42,531 bases of DNA from CAZVXI01 sp964631295 (GCA_964631295.1 CAZVXI010000003.1:1-42531), one strand, 5' to 3'. Positions 1 to 8,568 are shown, numbered from the stretch's first letter. Translations and numbers: made by a program. The notes: a model not told the origin generated them from the sequence alone.

Positions 1-104
1 TCGCGGGTGTGAGCGATACAGATTCTGACGATGATATCTATGTCACCGGCCCCACCGGCTTCGGCGTGCGGCTGCTTGCTGACTTGATCGAAAGTTATGC
101 GTGA
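1..104 (+). CDS. C-terminal fragment of an unidentified protein
   Basis: An open frame enters from the left edge (first full codon at base 3) and stops with TGA at 102-104. The 33 visible residues are an acidic run (DTDSDDD), then IYVTGPTGFG and VRLLADLIESYA, which looks like the end of a globular protein with a final amphipathic helix. I do not recognise the family. It converges on the ankyrin gene, with about 42 bases between the two stop codons and no obvious terminator hairpin. The stop and the protein-like composition make this frame more convincing than the alternatives, but the fragment is short. Confidence 0.5.
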   Translation, partial: AGVSDTDSDDDIYVTGPTGFGVRLLADLIESYA

Positions 105-146
105 TGTGAGTTCAGTTGCGGCCGCAAATCGCGCCGAGTGCAACTG

Positions 147-1943
147 TCAATCCTCATCGAGCCTCGGCTGGATGTTGATGCTGCGCCCGGCTGCAGAAGC
201 GCGCTCGCGTGGCGTGCGGCCGCTCGAATCAGCTTCATCCATGTCCAGTCCGATCTCGTGCACGAGAAAACGCACAAACTCGTCACTGACGTTCTTCCAG
301 TCAAGCACATGCAGCAGACCCTTGCCTGATGATGTGTACGGCGATGCGCCAGCACGCAGCAAGTGATACTGGATATCTTCGTTGTTTGCGCGCAGTGCGT
401 AATGCAGCGGCGTATCGCCCACGGGATCGGGGCAGTCGAGGCATGCGCCGGCCTCGATCAACAATCGAACAACCTCAGCAACTTCGGCGGTGAGCAGAGC
501 GTACGAGACCTCGTGAAGAACCTGCTTCTCATCTGCATTGACCACAGATACATCCGCGCCGGCATCAAGCAGTGCACGAACCGCCTTCACTGAACTGTGT
601 GACACGGCTGTCATGAGAGGCGTCACGCCGTCATTGTCCGCGATATTGACATCGGCGCCGGAATCAATGAGCACCGCCACGACATTCTCGTAAACACTGT
701 TCAAGCATGCTCGGTGGAGGGGGGTACGACCGTTGGCATCGCGTGTGTCGAGATCGAAGTCATATTTCTCGAGCAGCGTCTGCACATGGTCCGCACCATC
801 GCGGTTGTAGACCGCCAAGTGCAAGGGTGTCACGCCACTGAGTTCTGTCGCGTTCGGATCGCACCCCGCCTGCACGAGCATGTCGAAAATCCGCGTGTTC
901 CCCCACGCCGCGGCCTCATGGATTGCCAGACCCAGGTTGCCGGTTGCCCGCAGGTTTGCGCCTCGTTCGATGAGCAGTGCAACCGCGTTCTGGGCGCGTG
1001 CGATGATCGCCCACCCCATCGCCTGCCCAAGCTCCGGATCAAACGGCACTTGCGATGCCCGATCTTCATCGATCAATCGCGTAAGCAGGTCCACATCATT
1101 ATGTGCCGCCGCGACCAGCATCGGGTGCGGATGCTCGAAGCGCATTGCCAACTGCGCTGCGCTCAATCCCACGCCTGCTGCAATCAACACGAGTGCGACA
1201 GCGGAGAACACGATGCGCGGCCAGGTGACAAATGGGATGCGAACTGACCGAGCATGGCCGCACTCCGGGCACGCGGGTGATTCAATCTGCGCAAGCGGGT
1301 AGTTGCAGTTCACGCAATGCGATCGCGATGTGCGCACGACGCGCCGGATGCGCGAAGGCGCGAACACGAGCATCGTCACGCCGAGCCAGAGCGCGGCCCA
1401 CATGAATGCTGACAGCGCGAACGGGCCAAAGACAGGCATGAGCGGCATCGCCGTTTGGCCAGGCTGCCCGTGGAGCGCCCACCCGAGCTCCAACTGTGGG
1501 TCGGTTGACCTCACGATGCCGCCTGCCGAGATGCCGCCGATCGGCTTGACGATCCAGCCGGATTCATACGCGTCGCGCGGCACACGCGAGAACGACTCGT
1601 TGTACGTGTAGCGCATCGTGAGCAGCGGCCAGCCGAACGCGTATTCAAATCGAGCGAGGTTGCCCTCATTCGGTGAGTCGTGTGCGCTGCTCCACCCCGG
1701 GATCGCAAACGTGTCTTCTTCATGCTCGAAACGCAGAGAGTCGACGCGCTGATCTCGGAAGCGCAGCACGCGTCGCCCCATCGCCTCGCCTGAGATTACC
1801 GACCAGCCATTGATGGTGCGGTACCCGATCGTATCCCACCGGGCACCGCGAACTTCAAATGCCGCAAGACCCCATGCGATTGCGATTGTCGTCACGGTGC
1901 CGAGCAACAGCAGCACGATGATGAACACAGTAGTGCGTCGCAT
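147..1943 (-). CDS. Membrane-anchored zinc-ribbon / ankyrin-repeat protein
   Basis: 598 residues. The start is the ATG at 1943, preceded by GGAGG seven bases upstream; the frame stays open 31 codons further but has no such site. Three hydrophobic segments are visible, at about 5-27, 173-195 and 243-266. Between the last two lies a rubredoxin-like zinc ribbon with C210xxC213 and C225PEC228. From about 275 to the end there are ankyrin-type repeats (for example GVTPLHLAVYNRDG, NGRTPLHRACLNS, NDGVTPLMTAV, GDTPLHYALRANN), around seven or eight in all. Ankyrin repeats mediate protein-protein contacts. I infer that they lie on one side of the membrane next to the short zinc-ribbon loop. Partner and role are unknown. 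The downstream gene converges on it; upstream on the same strand is the serine hydrolase gene, about 110 bases away. Confidence 0.85.
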   Translation of the reverse strand: MRRTTVFIIVLLLLGTVTTIAIAWGLAAFEVRGARWDTIGYRTINGWSVISGEAMGRRVLRFRDQRVDSLRFEHEEDTFAIPGWSSAHDSPNEGNLARFEYAFGWPLLTMRYTYNESFSRVPRDAYESGWIVKPIGGISAGGIVRSTDPQLELGWALHGQPGQTAMPLMPVFGPFALSAFMWAALWLGVTMLVFAPSRIRRVVRTSRSHCVNCNYPLAQIESPACPECGHARSVRIPFVTWPRIVFSAVALVLIAAGVGLSAAQLAMRFEHPHPMLVAAAHNDVDLLTRLIDEDRASQVPFDPELGQAMGWAIIARAQNAVALLIERGANLRATGNLGLAIHEAAAWGNTRIFDMLVQAGCDPNATELSGVTPLHLAVYNRDGADHVQTLLEKYDFDLDTRDANGRTPLHRACLNSVYENVVAVLIDSGADVNIADNDGVTPLMTAVSHSSVKAVRALLDAGADVSVVNADEKQVLHEVSYALLTAEVAEVVRLLIEAGACLDCPDPVGDTPLHYALRANNEDIQYHLLRAGASPYTSSGKGLLHVLDWKNVSDEFVRFLVHEIGLDMDEADSSGRTPRERASAAGRSINIQPRLDED

Positions 1944-2056
1944 GGCGTGACCTCCGGCGAACCGTCCGATCATAGCACGGCCACAGAGACCTTCGGTTGG
2001 GTTTCGATGCGCCACGGCTTGAGCCGCGCGATTCAAACGACCGTCCGTCTCAGAAA

Positions 2057-4519
2057 TCAGTCATACACATGTGCCGGCCCGAGGCGGAATATCTGCTCAC
2101 CAATCTTTACATTGGTTTCAAAAGTGGTGTCCTCGACGACGATGCGCCCGCTCATTTCACTCCACATTTCCGTGCGCATCGGCACGCGCAGGCCGTTGAC
2201 TTCACGATATTCGCGGAACCGTTGGAAGACCGGGATTGCGCCGACACCTTCGATGACGGTTGGTACATCAGCTCGCAGAACGTCGCCGGTGTCAACATCG
2301 AGATACAGCTTCCATGCGGGCAGTTCGCCCCGCTTCGCGTTGACGATAATAACCGGGCGGCCCTCATCTTCGCCGCGTTCGACAACGGTGAGCGAATCGA
2401 ACATATCCATCAGCGGACCGATGAGCGTGTGCGGGTTGCTGAGCTGCGCCTGTTCGAGCATGCGTCCGCGATGTACCTGATAGGGCGCGAAGGAGAATCG
2501 CTCAGCCGCATAGTCGCCATCAACTGCGGATTCCGTGTTGCCCCAGATACCGAAATCTGTATTGACGCGGGCGCGCGTGGAGCCGAACCCCCACGACTCG
2601 ATCGTTCCTTCCATACCCGCCGTGAGCACGCGGATGGTCGACTTCGAATAGGTGATGCCTGCCATCGCGACAGCGCGCCGCCGCGCATTGCTGCCGCGCA
2701 GTTGAAGGATGTCATCGACACTCGGCAGCGGGTCGGGCGCATCACCGGTGCGGTCCATCGGGAACTCCATCCCGCCCTGATGCAGTGTCATCTGCGTGAT
2801 GCGGCCATTTTCATCTTCCGTGAACGAGACGCGAATCGTGTCCGTCGCGCGGAAGACCCACATACCCGATTCGTCCGGTGGGTGCAGTTCAAAGATGAGT
2901 TGGCCGGGAATGTTGACGGCAAGCCGATTGTTCTGAATCACGACGGTGTCAGTGCGATCGAGTGTGTCCGAGTGGTACTGGCCGAGGTACTTCTGCAACT
3001 CACCCATCGGGATCTCGGGCTTGAACTCGACGCCCTTGCGCGGCGCTTCGAGGCGCAGCCCGCCCTGGTGCAGCACAAGCGAGATGACCTGATCTTCATC
3101 GCCACGCTCAAATGAAATCGCAATCTGGTCGGTCATCGCGAAGGCCCACTTGCCTTCATCATCGGGCGGTTTGAGTTCAAACACCATCTGTCCGGGGATG
3201 TCGACAGCGAGCTTGCCGTCTTTCTCGAGGACGGTGAGCGTTTCGTTCTCGAGCGTGCCGAAGTTGGCGAGATACTCCCCGAGGTAATCGCTGTAATCGC
3301 CGGATTGTGGGTTGCCCTCATCCTCGCCGGGCGGATCACCAAGCAACGCCTCCCACACGATCGGCCGGCAGATTTCCTGCAATGGCGTGAACGACACGTT
3401 CATGAGCAGGACGAAGCCGAGGTTCTCTTCGGGGATCATGGCGGTCATCGCTGAGAAGCCGTCGATATTGCCGCCATGCTGCACGACCTGCCGGCCGTTC
3501 CACTTCTCGAGCATCCACCCGAGGCCGTAGTCGAAATCGGGTGCGATCGAGATGTGCGGCTCCCATGTCGTGGCGTGGGTTTCCTCGGAGATGAGCCGCG
3601 CGCCGTTGATCTCGCCGTTGCCAAGCTGCAGGCGCAGCCAGTTTGCCATGTCGATCACGTTTGCCGTGATGGCGCCCGCTTCTGCGACACCGCTCGGGTC
3701 GCGCACGGGGACGGCTTCGAATGCCTCGAGCGCGGGTTTCCACAGGTACGGCGTTGCGAGGCCTTCATCAGCCGTGATGTCCTGATACCGCGTGCGAGCG
3801 CTGACCATGCCAAGCGGCTCAAGCAGACGGTCTCGAACAAGATCGTGCCAGTCTTTTTCGTCATGACCGTTCGCGGCGAGCGCGCACTCGCCGGCTGCGG
3901 TGTACATGATGTTGGTGTAATGAAAGTTCTCGCGATACCGATCCCATGGCTCGGCTTTGATTGCTGTGCGCAGGCGCAACTCGTTGCTCGGATCGGGTTC
4001 CATGATCAGCAGCGACATCCGCGTGAAGCCAGTGCGGTGCGAGAGCGCATCAGCGACCGTCACGCGCGCATCTTCCAGATCGGTATCGAGTTCAAAGCGC
4101 AGATACGGCACATGCGAGTCGAGCGGGTCATCCCAGGTCATTTTTCCTTCGTCGATGAGCATCGCGATGAGCGCAGCCGTGAACGCCTTCGTGCATGAAC
4201 CGATCGCGAATGTCGTGTGCGGCGTGACAAGTTCGTTCTGATCGAGATCTGCATGCCCGAACCCGCGCGCGAGCACGAGGCGGTCATCCTTCACGACGGC
4301 GATCGCCATGCCGGGCACCTTGTGTTCGACGCGTGCTGCCTCAAGATCGTTGATCAATGCGTCAAGGCGCAAGCGCAGATCGGGAGCGATGTTCGTCGCG
4401 GGCACCTGTCGCTGGGCGACCTGCCGGGCGAGCGCATGGGGGGCGAGCGTGAGCATCGTGAAGCAGGCCGCAAGGGCGGGCAGGCACAGTCGCCGGGCGG
4501 TGGTGCGTGATTGGTGCAT
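2057..4519 (-). CDS. Exported class C beta-lactamase-fold serine hydrolase with two DUF3471-like domains and a LolA-like tail
   Basis: 820 residues from the ATG at 4519, chosen because it begins a signal peptide (basic MHQSRTTARR, then a hydrophobic stretch ending near ALA31) and has GGAG upstream. The hydrolase domain (about 45-390) has the penicillin-binding-protein/AmpC motifs: S108-C-T-K111, Y201-T-N203 and H348-G-G350. Two similar domains follow at about 405-490 and 500-585. They share YLGEY/YLGQY, VDIPGQMVFEL/VNIPGQLIFEL, and LVLHQGG/MTLHQGG, and look like a duplicated DUF3471 module. The last ~220 residues resemble an outer-membrane-lipoprotein carrier (LolA)-type beta domain. The family includes esterases and D-amino peptidases as well as beta-lactamases, so the substrate cannot be named. 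The gene is divergent from the prepilin gene. Confidence 0.88.
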   Translation of the reverse strand: MHQSRTTARRLCLPALAACFTMLTLAPHALARQVAQRQVPATNIAPDLRLRLDALINDLEAARVEHKVPGMAIAVVKDDRLVLARGFGHADLDQNELVTPHTTFAIGSCTKAFTAALIAMLIDEGKMTWDDPLDSHVPYLRFELDTDLEDARVTVADALSHRTGFTRMSLLIMEPDPSNELRLRTAIKAEPWDRYRENFHYTNIMYTAAGECALAANGHDEKDWHDLVRDRLLEPLGMVSARTRYQDITADEGLATPYLWKPALEAFEAVPVRDPSGVAEAGAITANVIDMANWLRLQLGNGEINGARLISEETHATTWEPHISIAPDFDYGLGWMLEKWNGRQVVQHGGNIDGFSAMTAMIPEENLGFVLLMNVSFTPLQEICRPIVWEALLGDPPGEDEGNPQSGDYSDYLGEYLANFGTLENETLTVLEKDGKLAVDIPGQMVFELKPPDDEGKWAFAMTDQIAISFERGDEDQVISLVLHQGGLRLEAPRKGVEFKPEIPMGELQKYLGQYHSDTLDRTDTVVIQNNRLAVNIPGQLIFELHPPDESGMWVFRATDTIRVSFTEDENGRITQMTLHQGGMEFPMDRTGDAPDPLPSVDDILQLRGSNARRRAVAMAGITYSKSTIRVLTAGMEGTIESWGFGSTRARVNTDFGIWGNTESAVDGDYAAERFSFAPYQVHRGRMLEQAQLSNPHTLIGPLMDMFDSLTVVERGEDEGRPVIIVNAKRGELPAWKLYLDVDTGDVLRADVPTVIEGVGAIPVFQRFREYREVNGLRVPMRTEMWSEMSGRIVVEDTTFETNVKIGEQIFRLGPAHVYD

Positions 4520-4612
4520 GTTTGGAGTCTCCGGGTGAATGTCGGCCAATGTTCGCCGCATTTTCGCATCATGCGCTTGGCGGGACATGTTCCGATGGTA
4601 GGATCAATTGCG

Positions 4613-5359
4613 ATGCCGATGCACCGACAATCCGCCTTCTCGTTGCTGGAACTGCTCATCGCGATGATTGCGATCGTCGTGCTGCTGAGCGTCCTGCTGC
4701 CGGGTCTGTCCGCGGCGCGGGATGCGAGCCATCGCGATGTGTGCGCCAACAATCAGCGGCGGATCGCGATCGGGTGGTTCGGGTACATCGAGGACCACAA
4801 TGACCGGCTGCCACTCGTGCTGACCACGCCGTGGCAATATGGCGGGTGCCGATTCAACGTCGCGACGAACGAGCCGCGGCTTGATGTCGACCGACCGCTC
4901 ACAGCCTACCTGCCGATGAACCTTGCCGATCCGTCGCAGCGGCCGAGCATGTTCTTCTGCCCTGCGGACACTGGCATTCGCGGCACATCTCCGGAAGTCG
5001 GCACATCGGGGCGCACGGCTTTCCGCGCGTACGGGACCAGCTACCGGGCGAATCACAGCCTGCTCAATGCGCGGACGGCCGGGCTGGACTCGATTGATCG
5101 TGCGATCAGCCGCTCGGAGATTCTCACATCGCCCGCGCGGCTCGTGCTGATGGGCGATGCAACCTGGCATGAAACATGGGCCGAGACCGGTCGCACCGCC
5201 GACTGGCATGGCGTGGGTGAAAGCAACCTGCTGTTTATGGATGGCTCGGTGCGCTACCGCCACGTCAAGCCGCGTTCGGCAGGTGCCGGGCCGGTCAGCT
5301 TCGAGCCGCAGTTTATGCCGAAAGACATCTTCGACTTCGACTTCGCGCCGACACGCTGA
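4613..5359 (+). CDS. Prepilin-like protein with N-terminal methylation motif
   Basis: 248 residues. The start at 4613 is preceded by AGGA nine bases upstream and gives a short prepilin leader, MPMHRQSA, directly before FSLLELLIAM and a long hydrophobic helix. That is the type IV pilin/pseudopilin signal, with Ala instead of the usual Gly before the cleavage site and the conserved Glu at +5. The C-terminal part has WHGVGESNLLFMDGSVRY, a variant of the planctomycete H-X9-DG motif with ten residues between H and DG. Such proteins are numerous in planctomycetes and are assumed to be envelope pseudopilins; their function is poorly known. No pilus or type II secretion assembly gene is nearby. It is followed after about 50 bases by pyrE. 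Confidence 0.85.
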   Translation: MPMHRQSAFSLLELLIAMIAIVVLLSVLLPGLSAARDASHRDVCANNQRRIAIGWFGYIEDHNDRLPLVLTTPWQYGGCRFNVATNEPRLDVDRPLTAYLPMNLADPSQRPSMFFCPADTGIRGTSPEVGTSGRTAFRAYGTSYRANHSLLNARTAGLDSIDRAISRSEILTSPARLVLMGDATWHETWAETGRTADWHGVGESNLLFMDGSVRYRHVKPRSAGAGPVSFEPQFMPKDIFDFDFAPTR

Positions 5360-5411
5360 TGCGCTGATGCGCACGCCGCGCAAGGCTCTCTGGATCGCGT
5401 ATCATCCGCGT

Positions 5412-5972
5412 ATGAGCAGTTCGACGCACGCCGTGACTGATACCCCGATGTCGCATGAGGCACTCGCGAAGCGCATTGCCGAGGTTGCACTGTTGCGTGG
5501 CACATTCACGCTTCGCAGCGGCCGGGTAAGCAACTACTACCTCGACAAGTACATGTTCTCGACGCAGCCGGAGATTCTGCGCGAACTCGGCCGCATGTTT
5601 GCCGATCGACTGCCTGCCGGCACGACGAAACTCGCCGGCGCAGAGCTTGGCGGCATCCCGCTGGTGTCCGCAGCATCGCTCGCCAGCGGCCTGCCATGCG
5701 TCTTCATCCGCAACGCTCGGAAAGACTACGGCACCGCGCGGCAGCTTGAAGGTGCGATCAGCCCGGAAGACTCGGTCGTCATCATCGAAGATGTTGCCAC
5801 CACCGGCGGGCAGGTGCTCGAAGCGGCCCGCATCATCGCCGGTGAGGACGCGACGGTCGCCGCCATCATCGCAACCATCGATCGACAGGAAGGTGCGCGG
5901 GAGGGTATCGAACAGGCCGGCTATACGTTCGATGCACTGTTCACCGCGCGCGATCTGGGCATCGAGGATTGA
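5412..5972 (+). CDS. pyrE: Orotate phosphoribosyltransferase
   Basis: 186 residues from the ATG at 5412; an ATG at 5448 (MSHEALAKR) is an alternative, since neither has a clear ribosome-binding site. The enzyme joins orotate and PRPP to give orotidine 5'-monophosphate in cytosolic pyrimidine synthesis. The PRPP-binding loop is clear: VVIIEDVATTGGQ near residues 118-130. The N-terminal part has GTFTLRSGRVSNYYLDKY, matching the PyrE SGxxSxYYxDxK region, and AELGGIPLVSA matches the substrate-loop region. Length is slightly shorter than the typical ~210 residues, as in several type I phosphoribosyltransferases of this class. It sits alone between a prepilin gene and a convergent SpoIID gene, with no other pyr gene in view. 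Confidence 0.93.
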   Translation: MSSSTHAVTDTPMSHEALAKRIAEVALLRGTFTLRSGRVSNYYLDKYMFSTQPEILRELGRMFADRLPAGTTKLAGAELGGIPLVSAASLASGLPCVFIRNARKDYGTARQLEGAISPEDSVVIIEDVATTGGQVLEAARIIAGEDATVAAIIATIDRQEGAREGIEQAGYTFDALFTARDLGIED

Positions 5973-5990
5973 CATCCCACGAATGTCTGA

Positions 5991-7304
5991 TCATTCATAC
6001 ACGCGGGTGATCTGCGCCTGCGGGTAGTAGGTCTCGAGGATGCGGGTGTACGGCTCGCCCTGTTCGGCCATGTGCTGTGCGCCGTACTGGCACATACCCA
6101 CGCCATGCCCGTGGCCGCGACCTGCGAACGTTACAGTCTCGTTGTCGAATGTCGCGGTGAAGAACGATGACGGCAGCGATTCGCCCGAGCCTGCAAACTG
6201 ATGATCACACGCCCGCCGCAACAATTCCGCATCTATCTGCACTTCGTTGCCCATGTCATCGCCCAGCGCAAACTGTACGGGCCTGCCGAACGGGTTCGCC
6301 TCCGCGACGCGTATGTGCGCGAGCCTGCCGAAAGTTGAAAGGTCCAGTGCGCGCTGCTCACTGGCAAACGCGCGAAGCGATTGTTCGAGTTGCGTTCGCT
6401 CGCGTTGCCGGGTCCACTGGAATCGCGGTGCTGATGCACACCAGATATCACGTTCGGAACCTGCAAGCGGCGCGATCTCATTGGCCTGATGCCGGCCGAT
6501 GGCATCCTGGGCTCGGGCGGGCACACCGCCGCAGCATGAACAGTAGTAACACGGCACGACTTCATCGCGCCACGTGAGAATCATGCCACGCGTCGCATCT
6601 ACTGCTTCCACCGCGCGTGGCCGCTGTGAAAGGCCGATGTACGCCTGCGACTGCTGTGTGTTGGTCACATCGAAGTGCCTGCGGTCTGCAAACTGCGCGA
6701 TCTGCGCGACTGCGAAACTCCGGGCCGCGATTGCCTGCGCTCGATGGGTGGCGATGTTCCAGTGAGAATACAACTCGCGAGCCAGCACACCCGGCAGGTA
6801 TCGCTCAAGGGCGACATGCTCAATAACATCAAATGCGTACGGCCCTGCAGTTGGGCGAGCATCGAGCGCGAATGTCCCCGGGTGCACGCGGCCGTTGAGT
6901 TCCAGCGTCGGTTCGTCGCCTTCGTCAATCACAGGCACGATGATCAGTTCATCGTGATCGGGCACGGTCGGCTGATATCCGCTCGCTTCGGCAAGTTGCC
7001 AGCGATCTGCATTGCGCACAACAGTGATTGGCCCGGCGGCATTCTGCGTCCATGGATGGTCGTGATCGCTGGTCGTGATGCGCAGCCACTGCCCGTTCGT
7101 TCCGATGCGCAGCTCCATAGGCTCGCTTCCCCGATGGGTGAGGATGCGCACGCGGATGGTCGGTTCGATCTTCGGGGCGGGCAAGCCGCTGCCGGGCAGC
7201 ACCCTCGGCTCGGGAGTCGGCAGAACGCCTGTTTCAGGCTCGCGCGCACACGAGCACACGCAGATCATCGCGACAAGCACGCACGAAACAGCGTACACAC
7301 GCAT
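5991..7304 (-). CDS. SpoIID/LytB-domain lipoprotein, probable peptidoglycan lytic enzyme
   Basis: 437 residues. The N-terminus MRVYAVSCVLVAMICVCSC is a lipoprotein-type signal with C19 as likely lipidated Cys. The SpoIID domain lies at about 155-437: LERYLPGVLARE places the probable catalytic Glu at 177, followed by HRAQAIAARSFAVAQ and, near the end, GRGHGHGVGMCQYGAQ. Family members are lytic transglycosylases cutting glycan strands without stem peptides, in sporulation or in general wall remodelling. In place of the frequent HSTSGG signature this protein has CYYCSCCGG at 252-260, a Cys-rich variant that could bind zinc. Sporulation genes are not expected in this lineage, so a wall-remodelling role is more likely. 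It lies 62 bases downstream of the alpha-CTD gene on the same strand. Confidence 0.85.
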   Translation of the reverse strand: MRVYAVSCVLVAMICVCSCAREPETGVLPTPEPRVLPGSGLPAPKIEPTIRVRILTHRGSEPMELRIGTNGQWLRITTSDHDHPWTQNAAGPITVVRNADRWQLAEASGYQPTVPDHDELIIVPVIDEGDEPTLELNGRVHPGTFALDARPTAGPYAFDVIEHVALERYLPGVLARELYSHWNIATHRAQAIAARSFAVAQIAQFADRRHFDVTNTQQSQAYIGLSQRPRAVEAVDATRGMILTWRDEVVPCYYCSCCGGVPARAQDAIGRHQANEIAPLAGSERDIWCASAPRFQWTRQRERTQLEQSLRAFASEQRALDLSTFGRLAHIRVAEANPFGRPVQFALGDDMGNEVQIDAELLRRACDHQFAGSGESLPSSFFTATFDNETVTFAGRGHGHGVGMCQYGAQHMAEQGEPYTRILETYYPQAQITRVYE

Positions 7305-7343
7305 ACAGGCGCGATGACTGTGGCGTCCGCGGATGTACTGGCT

Positions 7344-7361
7344 CGATTCGATTGAGAATCG
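7344..7361 (-). other. Short hairpin between the alpha-CTD and SpoIID genes
   Basis: CGATTC and GAATCG form a perfect six-base inverted repeat around a six-base loop, just after the stop codon of the TPR/alpha-CTD gene. There is no T run, so it is not a convincing terminator. It might be a processing or attenuation element before the SpoIID gene, or chance. Confidence 0.25.
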
Positions 7362-7366
7362 TAGGT

Positions 7367-8356
7367 TCAGCCTTCGTCGACAGGCATTTCGGCTTCGTCG
7401 GCAGTGATTGCAGCAACGACCATTTCGTCATCATCAAGCGTTCGCAAATCGAGGCTGTGCTCACCGAGTTTCTGACGGATTTCATTCAGGCTTGTCGCAC
7501 CGAAGTTCTTGACGCCCATGAGTTCAGCCTCGGTCCGCATTGCGAGGTCGCCGATTGTCTGAATGTTCAGAAGCTGCAGTGCTTTGCGAGCGCGGACAGA
7601 GAGATCGAGCGCTGAGATCGACTTCTGGAGAACACCCTCTGGTGCTCTTTCCTTGAGCTGTTCGTAGATTTCGCTGCGAATGCGGCTGTACTGGCCGTCG
7701 AGGCCCTGGCCGAGGCGGAGGCCTTTGCTGCCGAGCATACTGCGGATTTCGACCAGAGATGTCTCGCCGAAGTTCTTGTAGCTGAGCAGTTCAGCTTCGC
7801 TGACCTTGAGCAGGTCGCCGAGTGTGCGAATCTGCATCTTCTTGAGGCAGTTGCGGGCTCGCACCGAGAGTTCGAAGTCGGTCACCGGCGTGTCGAGCAG
7901 CGCGTTGCGTTTGGCCAGATCGCGCGCGTGGGCTTCGTCGTAGTACATGTCGCGCGTGGCTTCAACGTCCTTCATGAACAGCCGAGCACGCGGATGGTTC
8001 GGGTTGGTCTCGAGCACCTGCTTGAGGCACTTTTCAGCTTTGCCCGTCTCGCCTCGATCTTCGTAAAGGACGGCGAGGTTGATCAGCGCGTTGACATGAG
8101 GCTCTTCACTCATGCACAACTGCTCGTACAAAGCGACTGCTTCGTCTTCTTCCCCGCACAGATCAAGCGTGTATGCGAGTTGGAACGCGTACTGCGGCTC
8201 GATGTCGTTCTGCACTGCCTGGCGGAACTCATCAATGGCCCGCTGGCGATCGCCGTCGGCCATGGCGGCCACACCGGCCTGGTAGAACTTTTTGGCGGCT
8301 TCGGGATCGGTCGCGGTGGCCCCGCCGATCATGGTGTCAAGGACATTCTGGCTCAC
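7367..8356 (-). CDS. TPR protein carrying two RNA polymerase alpha C-terminal domains
   Basis: 329 residues. Helical TPR-type repeats fill about 20-145 (FYQAGVAAMADGDRQRAIDEF, QYAFQLAYTLDLCGEEDEA, ALINLAVLYEDRGETGKAEK). Two copies of the RNA polymerase alpha-CTD fold follow, at about 157-216 and 248-305. Copy 1 reads ELSVRARNCL..GDLLKVSEAELL..NFGETSLVEI. Copy 2 reads DLSVRARKAL..GDLAMRTEAELM..NFGATSLNEI. Against E. coli alpha-CTD, positions equal to R265, N294, G296, S299 and E302 are kept in both; N268 is kept only in copy 1; K298 is Thr in both. The N-terminal polymerase-assembly domain is absent, so this is not rpoA. It could bind DNA (UP elements) or polymerase partners while the TPR part binds another protein; that is inference. 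The tail is acidic. Confidence 0.88.
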   Translation of the reverse strand: MSQNVLDTMIGGATATDPEAAKKFYQAGVAAMADGDRQRAIDEFRQAVQNDIEPQYAFQLAYTLDLCGEEDEAVALYEQLCMSEEPHVNALINLAVLYEDRGETGKAEKCLKQVLETNPNHPRARLFMKDVEATRDMYYDEAHARDLAKRNALLDTPVTDFELSVRARNCLKKMQIRTLGDLLKVSEAELLSYKNFGETSLVEIRSMLGSKGLRLGQGLDGQYSRIRSEIYEQLKERAPEGVLQKSISALDLSVRARKALQLLNIQTIGDLAMRTEAELMGVKNFGATSLNEIRQKLGEHSLDLRTLDDDEMVVAAITADEAEMPVDEG

Positions 8357-8433
8357 GCAGATGGCTCCCGTGATGCGGACAAAGTCGGGTCAGACGAAGT
8401 TTGGTGTCTGGTGGTCACGCAGTTGAATCGAGT

Positions 8434-8462
8434 ATTGTAAGTGATTGATCCGCTCCGGACAA
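8434..8462 (-). promoter_or_regulatory. Candidate sigma70 promoter of the TPR/alpha-CTD gene
   Basis: On the minus strand TTGTCC (8462-8457) and TACAAT (8439-8434) are separated by exactly 17 bases: four of six matches to the -35 consensus and five of six to the -10. The predicted transcript would start near 8427, giving a leader of about 70 bases before the ATG at 8356. It lies in the divergent gap with the protease gene. Confidence 0.5.
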
Positions 8463-8568
8463 GCCCGCGTTCCGGCTCATGCGTGCCCGCCGAGCAGTTC
8501 GAGCGCAGCCAGCCCTGCTGGAAAGCGTAGAATCGGGCGTCCGGGGCAAGACGATGGAGGCAGTGCAT

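Noticed and set aside
1997..3115. A 372-codon plus-strand frame opposite the serine hydrolase
   Set aside because: Antisense shadow of the DUF3471/LolA-like part; no signal, motif or ribosome-binding site.
5969..5974. Perfect TTGACA just after the pyrE stop
   Set aside because: The next downstream gene is on the opposite strand, and the sequence 17 bases on (CATTCA) is a poor -10 box.
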